DNA of 64,000 nucleotides from Pyrus communis (taxonomy: Eukaryota > Streptophyta > Magnoliopsida > Rosales > Rosaceae): NCBI RefSeq assembly GCF_963583255.1, contig NC_084813.1:5566001-5630000 (forward strand), given 5' to 3'. A program made the translations under genes and the position numbers. Below, piece after piece: positions 22,790-34,266 of this stretch. The stretch's first letter is position 1; every line of letters starts with the position of its first letter. Below the pieces are notes generated by a model. The model was not told the origin of the DNA. It saw only the letters and a list, made by a program, of their open reading frames with translations, and ran no database searches.

Positions 22790-25700
22790 TCAGCTCTGGC
22801 TCTGCTTTTCTCGTATCCATTCAACAAAATTGTCGAGGATCAAGGGCCATGCAAGTTCAGGGTCGTAGTTGCTAAGGTCTGGAAAACTTATCTGTGCAAA
22901 GGATTGTAAGGATAACACGTTAGCTAACATATCATGAAAGCAGATTAGCACTTACGGAAAAAGGAAAATGGCAACAACTGATATGCAAAACCAAACGTTG
23001 ACGGTTATTGGCATAAGACACGACTAGCAGTGAACAAGAAAAATGAAAAGAAGAAACAAAGCAGGAGTGTTCAAATTAACAACCAACGTGCAAGATTACC
23101 TCATCGCAAAACCGGTAAAAGCCCATCCATTGATCCATATTTATGACTTTGTAATCATTCTGAATCTGCATTTAGAATTACATTTACCATTTTCAGAATC
23201 TTTTTCCCGACTAAACGGAATACCAGTTCATTAATACAACAATATTTATTCAGCTACTCACCTTTAGGTACTGAGTAAATAAGTCAACCTGCGAATGGTA
23301 TTGAGATCCTAGAACAATATTTAATAACTCACATATGCTGTCTATATCTATGCTCTTCTGTTTCTCCTCTGTAAATAATAGAAGAAAAATACAGATGGTT
23401 TAATACATATATAAAGGGTAAAAACAAAGGAAAATCAATTACTTTACAAAATATAACCAGATAGACACATTTGACGCATTACCCGTCAAACAATATCGGA
23501 ATGCATAGGAATAGAAATCCACAAAGTTCGATGGCCTCCTGACCTATCCATTATGTAATTAACAGGAAAAGATCAGAATCTCTGTGACCTCAATCATGTG
23601 GATGGGATGAACTAATTAAATTGCGGTAATAAAAGGAAGCAATTTTAAAATTCTACCTCTTTCTCTAGCTCTGGGAGTGCCTTCTTTAATTTACTTACAT
23701 TGTCCACCCTCAGTGCTTTAAGTCCTACTCGCCACTCTTCCTATAAAAAAGGAGATTGGCGATGTCATGAAACAAATGGTATGGTTAGAGTGATGAATGC
23801 AAGATTCCACTTGAAGTTTCACTTTTAAAAGAAAATTATATCAAGAAATATGCGACTTATAATAGAACAAGGATGGAATGGTTAAAGTATTAAATTGAGT
23901 TTGGATTTGACGTATGTGGTCAGCATTATTGGAGCATAAAATCCAAATGGAGCATTAAACTACACCCACCCGAACAAAGTAATCCTTTAAAAGGTCATTC
24001 GCTACAGTAAAGCTTGACAACATAACAGTTAACACTAGTGTCATTTGATCTGTGTTGTATATGTAGGTGAATGTCTATATGTAATATGTACATATAGAGC
24101 ACACAGATGTGTCTTTTTTGACATATGCCTTATATGCATACACTCGCACTCGCACACGCACAAGCTCCCCTGTGAAGCCAAAGACTCCATGTATATACAT
24201 CTAAATCTCTATGAGTAAACACACCCAGACATGTAAAGCAAAGACATTGCTATGCAATCATCAAAATTAATTTAACAACGTACGGTTAGATGCTAGATGA
24301 AATGAAATAAATTGTGGAAACGTACAAACAGTTGGTAAATGGAGTAAATGACAATTTCATTTAAAAAAAAAAAAAATACTTGAAGAATTTTGATACGCAG
24401 ATGAGCAAGTACTGCTTACCAGGGTGAAGTACCCTTGTTTTTCAGCTTTCATTTTCCTGGCATACATAGTCTATTAGCTTTGACAGTTCAAATCAAGGAT
24501 AATTCGAAGAAGTGAAGATCAAATGACTCCAAACTGAACTCACCAGGCAAGCATCAAGACCCTTACATCCGTATGGTCAACTTCCAAATCTGAACAAAGA
24601 CGTTCAATTCCCTCTGGGCTGTTCAAAGAGCACGAACAACTAATAAGTCAAAAGGGTACATCAAATTTTCCCGTAACAAAGGTGTGCGTACATGTAAAAA
24701 GTACAGCTTCTCCATGGGAAAAATTTATTAAGGTAGAGTTGATACAAATATGATAAATTTTGATTGTAATTGAAATGCCATGAAACAATACTACTTTTCT
24801 TCTCCCGTCTTTAAGAAAAAAAACAATGATTTATGGTAGTTCGATCAGGTATTTGGATATAATGCGATTCTATTGGTCACTGCGGATTTTCTGGACAATG
24901 AACAATTGGTGATTCATAACAACTCTTTCTGTTGAATAGTAATCATAAAATGTGCCCATGCGGGACCAACAATGATCTTACGTTAGTACAAAAAATGGTG
25001 ATACCCATTACATATTTTCATGAAATTCTTACCTACCCCTGGAAGATGCAACTAAATACGTGACAAGGGAAAAATGTAATAACATTTTGAATGCCAAAGG
25101 AATTACTGAATTAAATCTGTCATTGAGCATGCTCAACACTTTCACTAAAAAAATTATAACCTTCCCTCCTGCTGTAGCAAAAGTAATAGCAAAATCCACA
25201 AATTATAACAAGTATTTTGTGCAGTAGACTTACTCAATCAAACCAGAAGATGCATTTGCATATGAATTAAAGACGGCATCAATCCGTTCCAACTCCTTGT
25301 TAGCTGCTTTAGTGGCTAAGCAGATTAAGAATAAAGTAGTTATAAGCACAGATAACATGGAATGCTAACGCAACAAGCTAGTAAGCAATATACTAATATT
25401 CAAACAGGTTATTATATAAGTTTTGAAGAACACATTCTACAAATACTAATGTCTAGGGCAATCCAATAAGAAAACCAGATAGCACCAAACCCGAAATGTG
25501 TTTCAACTTAAAGCAAGGTTTACTAAGTAATGTGCGCTCCAGGAAGTGTCTAACACTTGAGTAGGATAAATTTGACAACGCTTTTGCGAGAAGTGCAGCA
25601 TAGACCAGCTGACTGAGAGTTCAAGAACCCTAGGTAAGTGGGGATGTAGAAAATACTAAAGACGATTAGAAATGTCCGCCTCACTATTTGAGAGTCCCTC

Positions 25701-26427
25701 CCCGTGACTTCCAAGCACTGAGAAGCCATCGCTGAAGGAAGTATTTTTCCACAATTCTCATTGAGTCCTACGTTACAAACCCAACCATTAATCGCGATTA
25801 AAAAAGATGCAAACTTCTGCCACAAGACTAAAGTTTAGACAAAACCCGTCTAAATGTAACTATCCCCTGAAACTTACCAAAAAAATTAAACAAACTGCTG
25901 TAACAATGTGATATAGACAATTAGTTTGGCCTGTTCGATAACTTTTCCTTCGTCGTTTTCTATATTTTGACTAATGAGAGTGCAAAGATGGAACAATTTA
26001 AATAGAGTTCATTCTTTTCAACAAATCAGAACCCTTAACCCCCTTCATGCAACAAATATTCCAGCATCCTCACCAATTCAGCTAAAAACCATTCTCCGAT
26101 TTTCGAATTCGACAAAGCTTTAACCCTTCTTAATTTAATTTACCATTATTTCAGCGATTCAACAGAATTATAAATCAAATTCAACTCGATTCAATCCAAA
26201 GAACGAAGCTCAAATCAAACCTGATCTATACTCACAAAAATCCATAAATAAATAAAAAAAGTACAGAATTCAACCACAATTTAAAGACTTTAAAATCGAA
26301 ACAAAGCAGTCAATACTAATTACTACAAAACCAATCCTGAAAACATCGAAACCGATCAATTCAACGACAACTGAGCGATGCTAAGAAAGAAAATGAAAAG
26401 ATCGGAGCACGAACCGGAGCGTCTCAT
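22790..26427 (-). CDS. DCN1-like protein (DCUN1/PONY domain), NEDD8 ligase factor
   Basis: Nine coding exons on the minus strand: 26427-26415, 25315-25234, 24618-24544, 24456-24420, 23740-23657, 23543-23483, 23368-23262, 23165-23100 and 22891-22790. All have GT-AG borders and phases that add up; 208 residues. The first coding exon is only 13 nt (MRRS plus one base). The start of the domain reads ELERIDAVFNSYAN, then DPEGIERLCSDLEVD, RRPSNFVDFYSYAF, KSIDIDSICELLNIVLG and MDQWMGFYRFCDEISFPDL. The C-terminal PONY signature is DPELAWPLILDNFVEWIREK. DCN1 family proteins bind UBC12 and cullins and promote cullin neddylation, which activates SCF-type ubiquitin ligases. There is no UBA domain or lipid-anchor site, so this is the short plant form. 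Exon 6 uses the upstream AG before GTCAGGAGG; the next AG would break the frame. Confidence 0.95.
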
Positions 26428-26679
26428 CTCGTTCACCCGAAATAACCCGGATAGAAGAGTCAAGAACAAGCGAGCGCGGAAAGCCTCGTCCGAGAGCTCT
26501 TTGTTGCACAGACAGAGACAGGCAGAGCGGGGTTGAATTGGGAGGCTCTGATTAATTTGGTGTTTTCCGGGCGTCCTTTGAAGAGAAGGGGATGATGACG
26601 TGGCGCCCTCAGATTGGGCAAGGAGTTTTTACTATTTTGGTGGGGAGGGCGGCGTACGATAAAAGGGAAAGTTAAAAAC

Positions 26680-26875
26680 GATCAGGATCATCTCCTAATC
26701 TAAGGATGAGGATCATCATGATCAAAAGATGTGGATCGTTGGATAAAAATGTAACGGTTATAATTATTATAATTTTAAAAGAATTCTCTGTTTATAGCCG
26801 TTGGATAAAAATTTAACAGTCTATATTCTTTGATCATAAGGATCCTCATCCTTAGATTAGGAAAGGATCCTGATC
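26680..26875. mobile_element. MITE, about 196 bp, long inverted repeats
   Basis: The left arm GATCAGGATCATCTCCTAAT and the right arm, reverse-complemented, GATCAGGATCCTTTCCTAAT continue as near-matching inverted repeats (CTAAGGATGAGGATC, ATGATCAAA, TTGGATAAAAAT) for about 85 bp each. The element is almost all stem and lies about 250 bp upstream of the DCN1-like start. The target duplication is unclear. Confidence 0.8.
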
Positions 26876-28095
26876 CAGTAAAAAAAGCAGAGTACCAAAT
26901 TGGTCCGGGTCGCTGTCGCTGTCGCTACACAGTTTCAACTTTTACAGTTGATTGAAGGAGTTAAAGTTACATTTGTTTGGTTGGATTAGATTCCTCACTG
27001 CAATGGCAGGCTGGGATCTGCAAAATCTAACGCTGAAAGCGGAAAAAATAATAAAAGCAAGAGAACTGGTCGGACTGGATCCAGCCCAATTTTATCTGAG
27101 TTGGGTCCAAACACACACTATCCAAAAATTCTCGTACCCGAAATCATCAATTGTAGACTCATTCGTGGGATACTAGTAAAGAACTTACCAACGTAATCTT
27201 CTTTGTGAGGATTCTGAAGATTCGAGAATAGTATTTGTTCATCGTAAATTATGCGGTCAGTTTTCTTCAGGTACTGTTTGTGTTTAATTTTAAATAAAAA
27301 AATTTAAAATGATTCCTGACTGCACAATGTACAGTAAACGAACACAATTCACGAATCTTTGAGATTTCACAAAGAGGATCCGGATACAAGAACTTACGCT
27401 TGGAGGACTCAGTAATTGTTAGATTGCTGCACGTGTTTTGAGTTTAGATAACATGAATACGCACACATTAATTAATCATGATCACTTGGATTAGATTTAA
27501 TTTGATTAAAAGGAATTCAAAGTTTTACCAACCATGCATGTTAATAGCGACTGAATATGCTGACGCTACCCGCCATGTTTTCACATGATGCCATGCTAAT
27601 ACGAATAACACATCCCGGTCTTCTTATAATGTAAAACATGTGCATTAACAATAATTGGATTGTGGCCAAATCTTTTTCGTGGTACATGAGGTGACACTAC
27701 ACTTTTAAAGTGATCATCGTGATGACAAATTTATTAATTAAACACATGTAATGAGCCTTGTTAATACTTGTAGTCAAATCTAAACTTCTATTAGTGTTTC
27801 ATTAAAAAAAGAAAAGAAAAAAGCACATGAGCATTATGGAGCTAAAAATAATTCAAAAAATCATGTAGGTGACATGTGGACTTTTGGGTTAAAAATACAA
27901 GATTATTCTCGAGGTATAACAGGATTCCCACGTACATGCAACGGACAATAACGGCTTAATCAATGAAGAGTCAAAGGTGATCAATATGGAATTTATTTCA
28001 AATTCCTCTCACCATTCTTCATCAATCCCTTATTGATTTTATTCAAAAGGGAACTCCCAAAACTTCCTATTTAAATTAGGAATAATTATCATGTT

Positions 28096-28132
28096 AATTG
28101 CAAGATATTATTTTACATAATATCTTGCAATT
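28096..28132. repeat. Perfect 15-bp hairpin with 7-nt loop
   Basis: AATTGCAAGATATTA at 28096-28110 is followed by TTTTACA and then its exact reverse complement at 28118-28132. It is AT-rich and lies within LTR-like sequence. It is too short for a typical plant microRNA precursor. Confidence 0.85.
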
Positions 28133-29364
28133 ATTTACCCAATTACACCATATATGACCGGCCACTCTCCACCAAAAGGGGCTAGCCACCCTCCTATAAA
28201 AATGCTAAGTAATTTGCTACTCACAAACTCCTAAATACATTCTTTTCAAAATTCTAACTTTGGCACTGGAAATTCTTTGACCAAAGCCCCCATTCATTGT
28301 GAATGCAGGCTTTTGGCCTTCATTTTGCAGGTGCATTTTCGTCAAAGGAGAAGATAGCGGAAATTTGCACCCACAAGCATTATGTGTGGTGTTAAAATCG
28401 TCCCTTCAATCTAGACTAAGAAGCCAAAATGATCATCTGTCTTTGATAGAGTTGCGGATGAATTAGGGTTCGAATGAAATTGAGATTGGAGGAAAACTGA
28501 GGCTAAATTAGGGTGTTTGCTTTCGATAAGATCTCCAAGTAGTTTATAGTAAAGTCTCCCTCTGCGTGTAGGTTCAAATCATCAAGTGTATTATGTTTCA
28601 TGAGTTCTTTTGAAATTTGTTTACTAAGCCCCTGATTATTTCCTCAGCATCATGTGAATTGAGAGGATTAGAGACTGCACTAATTGAAATCCAAAAGAGA
28701 CTTTGTTAGGCTCACACACTAACGGCAATCTAGATTTGGACTGTAATTGCCAACGAGGCTCATCACAAGTGTTTAATTAATAAATTTTTCACCACGAAGT
28801 CACATTGAAAATATGGTGTCACGACAGGACCACGAATTTGTTTTTGATGTTTTTATGTGTTTTTTCCTACTAGCATCGTATTATATTAGTTTAAATGAGC
28901 ATCTTAGTACAAACTAGCAACCTACCACCATATTATCCTCTCTATTTATACGTGGAAAGTCTTAGGTTATAGTTCTATGGATGGAGATTTTGATACTACA
29001 TAATGGATAACCATTGTGTGGCTTAACTCAAATCCTCACCCTTCCCCATATTATTCTATCTAACCGGATTTCAAATTTGATATATAACTAATCTAGGAAT
29101 TTAAAATTTTTAACTAATAACTGCATTTTACTTATCACTCATATTATCGACTAATGGGTTAATTAGCGCTTGAGTGTGTATTTGTGTGTATGTGGATGTC
29201 TGTGTATATGTATACATATGTTGTGACGCATTAAGGATGTCCGCAAATTTTCTAAGACTACTCATAATACATTTCAATGATTAAACTGTTTTTATAGATA
29301 CTAATTGAAGGATCCATCTCTTCAAAAAAATCATTCAAATATATTATATTTTCTTCTTTTGGTC

Positions 29365-29694
29365 TGTTGAAAACCGAAATAGAAAAGAAACGAAGTCACC
29401 CGAAAAATGTAGAAGCATTGAGTGGTGAATGATTCTTGAGATGAGTCGCGGACTAAGTCGCTCTCTTTAAGATGTTTTGCGGCTCTGCCCAAAGTGTGCA
29501 AGCAGTTCACAAATACCACGTCGTCCCTAGGATAAAACAGCCCAGAACCTGCTTCTTCTGATAAAGTTCTTCCTTGCACAGTGGAAGAACCTTCGAACTC
29601 ACACCCTCTCAATATGTTGCTTTTTAAATCAATATTTGTAAAACTTTTTTTTTCTCTTCACTTTTTTTATATGCCATCTGCCTCTATATATGTA

Positions 29695-29733
<39 letters not shown>

Positions 29734-29910
29734 GTAGACGTTGTGGGGTGTACGAATGAAAGAAATCAAGGGAGTTAATGGGGATTTATGGGGTGCAAAA
29801 CTGTCTGCAATCAAAGAACCTTCGACCTCACACCCTCTCAATATGTTGCTTTTTAAATCAATATTTGTAAAACTTTTTTTTTCTCTTCACTTTTTTTTTT
29901 TTCCATCTGC

Positions 29911-29942
<32 letters not shown>

Positions 29943-30144
29943 AAGTAGATTTTGTGGGGTGTACGAATGTAAGAAATCAAGGGAGTTAATGGGGATTTAT
30001 GGGGTGCAAAACTGTCTGCAATCAAATGCAAAACTGTCTGTAATCAAAGGTTGATAACAATTTATGTTTTATATTTAATGTTTGTAATGAACCAAAATAT
30101 AAATATATTTAAAATATTTAAATAAAAACATAACTGCTCCAACA
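29365..30144 (-). repeat. 3' LTR of the copia element, 780 bp, internally duplicated
   Basis: Longer than its partner because a unit of about 230 bp (starting GAACCTTCGA at 29587) is repeated from 29816. Each copy ends in its own GT/TA microsatellite and the GTAGA...GTGGGGTGTACGAATG string. The 5' LTR has a single copy. Confidence 0.88.
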
Positions 30145-30760
30145 GTCCCCCACTTGTTTTTGTTTAAAAAAATATATATCAAGCAACATATCATAAAGCT
30201 ATGCATAAGTAAAGGTGTTTCTCAACTTGAACCTGTATATAGTGTTAGTGATCCAGATTATACTAGAGTAACTTATAGTTTTGAACTCTATCTCTGACAA
30301 CACCGCACACATAACTTTATTAAGATGAAGTTCAAAAAGGCAGCACATTACGACCATGTGCTTGTATCCCAGTATAGTGAACGCTCTAGAAACTTATTCA
30401 AGATTTCATAGGAAGCGGCCTCACTTCCACATTCACATAGGTAAGACTCTCAAGGATATTCCTGTAGCTAGATATCTCACTCAACATAGAGTATAGACCC
30501 TACTAAGAGAAAAAAAAAACTCAACCTTAAATCGCTTCAGGATGTCCTACTTCTTAGGGATGGACATGGAATAATATTCCAAATTAAAATTAGCAAGACT
30601 TCACTCATATCACTTGTGACTTGTTATTACCCTTTGAACCTATTTCTTGGGATCTCCAGTCTATAGGTTGGGTTGCTATCACAAATGACTCAATTTTCTA
30701 AGGGCTTTAGTCCCATCCCTTTCGAGGTTTTCCAAACTTTTTCTCGTGCTAGTCCTTTCG

Positions 30761-33705
30761 TCAAATGATCAGCCAAGTTTCTTCAGACTGTATATAATCC
30801 ACTCTTACAACTCCATTAGAGGGATAATCTCTTACAGTGTTGTGCTTACGACGTATTTGTTGCATTTTCCCGTTATAATAACAGTTTTGCACTTTAGCTA
30901 TTGCCACTGTGCTATCACAATGGATCAAAACTGCTGGAATCGGTTTCTCCCATAAAGGGGTATCTGACAGTAGGTTTCTCAACCATCCTGCTTCTTCGCT
31001 TGCCGTAGCTAGCGCTATTAATTCTGACTCTATAGTAGACTGCGCCAAGATAGTCTGTTTCTTAGACTTCCATGACACAACCCCACCACCAATACTAAAA
31101 ATATATCAACTAGTGGCTTTAGAATCATCTGAAAGAGTATTCCAATCAGCATCGCTGTAACCTTCTAGGACAGCGGGAAACTTCTCATAGTGTAATATGA
31201 AATTCATCATTCTTTTAAGGTATCTCATAAGCCTCTCTATAGCATGCCAATGCTCCAAACTAGATATGCTAGTAAACCTGCATAAAACTCCTACGACATA
31301 AGATATATCAGGCCTAGTGCAATCAGTAGCATAACGAAGGCTACCAATAATACTCGCATACTCAAATTGTTTAACACTGTCACCAGTGTTCTTGAACAAT
31401 TTTACATTAGGATCATAAGGAGTACATGCTGGTTTACAATCAAAATAATTATACTTTCTTAAAAAAATTTCTATGTAGTGTGCTTGATCTAAAGAAAACC
31501 CATGTTCGGACCTAGTTATTTTCAAACCAAGTATTACACTAGCTTCACCCAAGTCTTTCATATCAAAATTAGCACATAACAAAGATTTGACATTATTCAC
31601 AACATGAATATTTGAACCAAAAATAAGCAAATCATCCACATATAGGCATATTATAGTGCATATATTACTTTCAGACTTATAATAGATGCATTTGTCACTT
31701 TGATTTATTTTAAAACCATTCGAAGTAACCAAACTATCAAATTTTGCATGCCATTGTTTAGGAGCTTGTTTCAATCCATAAAGTGACTTATCTAACTTGC
31801 AAACTTTATTTTCTTGTCCTGGAATAATAAAACACTTTGGTTGATCCATATATATTTCTTCCTCTAATTCACCATTTAAGAAAGTTGTTTTAACATCCAT
31901 TTGGTGCACAACAAGATCATGAATAGAAGCTAAAGCAAACAATACACGAATAGAAGTTATTCTAGTCACAGGTGAATAAGTATCAAAGAAATCAATATTT
32001 TCTCTTTGTCTATTGCCTTTGGCAACAGGTCGGGCTTTAAAATTTTCAATTGATCCGTCAGGTTTTAATTTTCTTTTAAGAATCCATTTGCAACCTATTG
32101 TTTTGCAACCAGGTGGAAGATCCACCAAGTGCCAAGTTTGACTTGACTCCAGGGAGTCCATTTCATCATTTATAGTTTCTTGCCACAAATCTGCATCTAA
32201 AGAAGTCAAAGTTTCTTGAATTGTATTAGGTTCTTCTTGTAAGTTATATACATGAAAATCAGGCCCAAAATCTTTAGCTATTCGAGCTCTTTTACTTTTC
32301 CTCGGTTCTAATGCAGATTCGCTATGTTCTACAACAGTAGGTTCATAAATTTTAGAAGAATTAGAACCCCCGCTATTTGGAAGATTAAAAGGAAATTTAT
32401 TCTCATAAAAATCAGCATCAAGTGACTCAATTATGACATGATTTTTCAAATCATAAAATCTATATGCTTTGCTATTACATGCATAACCAATAAAAACACA
32501 TTCATATGCTCTACTAGCCAATTTCAATCTTTTTGGATCAAGTTTACGAACATAAGCTAAACAACCCCAAGTTCTGAAATACAACACATTTGGTTTCTTA
32601 TTTTTCCAAATTTCATAAGGAGAAACATTCGTTTTTGAATTAGGAATATTTAACACATAACAAACAGTCAACACAATTTCACTCCACCAATAAGAAGCAG
32701 CTCCAAAACTAAGCAAAGTAGCAATAGTCAATTCACAAAGAGTTCGATTTTTTCTTTCCGCTTTACCATTCATTTAAGGAGAATAAGGAGCAGTAGTTTC
32801 ATGAATAATTCCATGAGACTTAAACAAATTAACAAATCAGTGGAATCATATTCTTGTCCTCTATCACTAAGAAATCTTTTATCCTTACGATTAAATTGAT
32901 ATTCAACTTCAGTCAAGAAAGTTTTGAACATATCAATAGCTTCACTTTTATTTTTCATAAGTAATTCGAACAATCATCAATAAAGGTAATAAAATAACGT
33001 TTTCCATTTCTAGTTAACACTATCAAATTCGTATATATCGGAATGAATTAAGTCAAGTGGTTCATATTCTCTATTGACAGATTTATGCGAAGTTCTAGTG
33101 GTTTTAGCTTGACTACAAAATTCATATTTTTCAAAATCATTCAATGATAAGTTGGGTAAAAAGCCTAAGTTACTCATGGTCTTAACCAAGCGTTTGTTAA
33201 CATGACAAAGTCTAGCATGCCAAGTATTAAAAGAAGACAACATGTAAGCAGAAGTAGACATTTTATCAACATTCAATTTAAACATTCCATCAGTAGCATA
33301 TCCCTTTCCCACAAAAACCCCATTTTTAGTAAGAGTATACGTATCTGCTCCAAACGTTTGAGTGAATCCAGCCTTGTTGAGAAGAAAGTCCGAGACCAGA
33401 TTCTTCCTTATTGCTGGAGTGTGCATCACATCTTTCAGTATCATGGTTTTTCCAGAGGTGAATTTCAACTCCACCTCTCCAGTACCAGCAACATCAGTTG
33501 AGTGCAAATCACCCAACAACACCTTCATTCCATCAGCCACATAATAGGTTTTGAAAAGGGAACGATCATAGCAAACATGGCGAGAAGTGCCAGTGTCCAC
33601 CCACCATCCCTCGGATCCATCAACTACATTGATTTTTGATATCATTGCAATCAGTTGTTCTTCAACAAGATTTGCCTGAGAAGCAGAGTTTGCCTTATAA
33701 TGCAT
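30761..33705 (-). pseudogene. copia pol pseudogene
   Basis: Segments on the minus strand: 33705-33010 carries the protease WWVDTGTSRHV and the gag-pre-integrase HARLCHVNKR...CEFCSQ. 32973-32770 has part of the integrase core (SDRGQEYDS) out of frame with its neighbours. 32773-31106 has the integrase end (MNGKAERKNR) and reverse transcriptase (GCKWILKRKLKPDG, LYVDDLLIFGSN, SLYGLKQAPKQW). A stop TGA at 31108-31106 interrupts the frame just before the RNase H part ([19 protein letters not shown]), which stays in the same frame to 30761. The integrase core has frameshifts near 32770-33010. Confidence 0.93.
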
Positions 33706-33729
33706 GGCATATTGAATTCGTCTTAAAAT

Positions 33730-34261
33730 TGTTGAAAACTGAAATAGAAAATGAAAAAAATTACCCGAAAAATGTAGAAGTCTTGAGTGGTGAATGATTC
33801 TTGGGATGAGTCGCGGACTAAGTCGCTCTCTTTAAGACGTTTTGCGGCTCTGTCTAAAAGTGTGCAAGCAGTTCACAAATATCATGTCGTCCCCAGGATA
33901 AAACAGCCCAGAACCTTCTTCTTCTGATAAAGTTTTTCCTTGCACAGTGGAAGAACTTTTGAACTCACACCCTCTCAATATGTTGCTTTTTAAATCAATA
34001 TTTGTAAAACTTTTTTTTTTCTCTTCACTTTTTTTATATGCCATCTGCCTATATATATATAAGTAGACGTTGTGAGGTGTACCAATGTAAGAAATCAAGG
34101 GAGTTAATGGGGATTTATGGCGTGCAAAACTATCTGCAATTAAATGCAAAACTGTCTGTAATAAAAGGTTGATAACAATTTATGTTTTATATTTAATGTT
34201 TGTAATAAACCAAAATATAAATATATTTAAAATATTTAATAAAAACATAACTACTCCAACA
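33730..34261 (-). repeat. 5' LTR of the copia element, 532 bp
   Basis: Begins TGTTGGAGTAGTTATG on the minus strand and ends TTTTCAACA. It shares the full order of blocks with the left LTR but has a single copy of the central unit and a shorter AT microsatellite. Scattered substitutions show this is not a very recent insertion. Confidence 0.9.
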
Positions 34262-34266
34262 TGGTC

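Larger units (their letters stand above)
26428..29359. other. Promoter of DCN1-like gene and intergenic DNA
   Basis: The first about 150 bp hold the 5' UTR and promoter of the DCN1-like gene. Then come the MITE at 26680-26875 and AT-rich DNA. A stretch at about 27870-28830 has LTR-like texture (a TATA-like CCTATAAAAATGC near 28195 and an AT-rich hairpin), but I could not set element ends. No protein gene was recognised. Confidence 0.55.
29365..34261 (-). mobile_element. Defective Ty1/copia LTR retrotransposon
   Basis: A 4897-bp element flanked by a perfect 5-bp duplication TGGTC (29360-29364 and 34262-34266). The LTRs run TGTTG...CAACA: 5' LTR 33730-34261 and 3' LTR 29365-30144, read on the minus strand. 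A purine tract AAGTGGGGGAC abuts the 3' LTR. Coding order on the minus strand is protease, gag-pre-integrase, integrase, reverse transcriptase, RNase H, which is copia order. Gag and a recognisable primer-binding site are missing: the protease frame begins about 25 bp from the 5' LTR. The element is broken and could move only with help, and the missing primer site makes even that doubtful. Confidence 0.95.

Noticed and set aside
23483..23540. Downstream acceptor (CAG before GAGGCC) for exon 6 of the DCN1-like gene
   Set aside because: It shifts the frame and destroys the RRPSNFVDFYSYAF motif; the AG before GTCAGGAGG keeps it.
28096..28132. microRNA precursor
   Set aside because: The stem is only 15 bp and AT-rich, shorter than plant precursors need.
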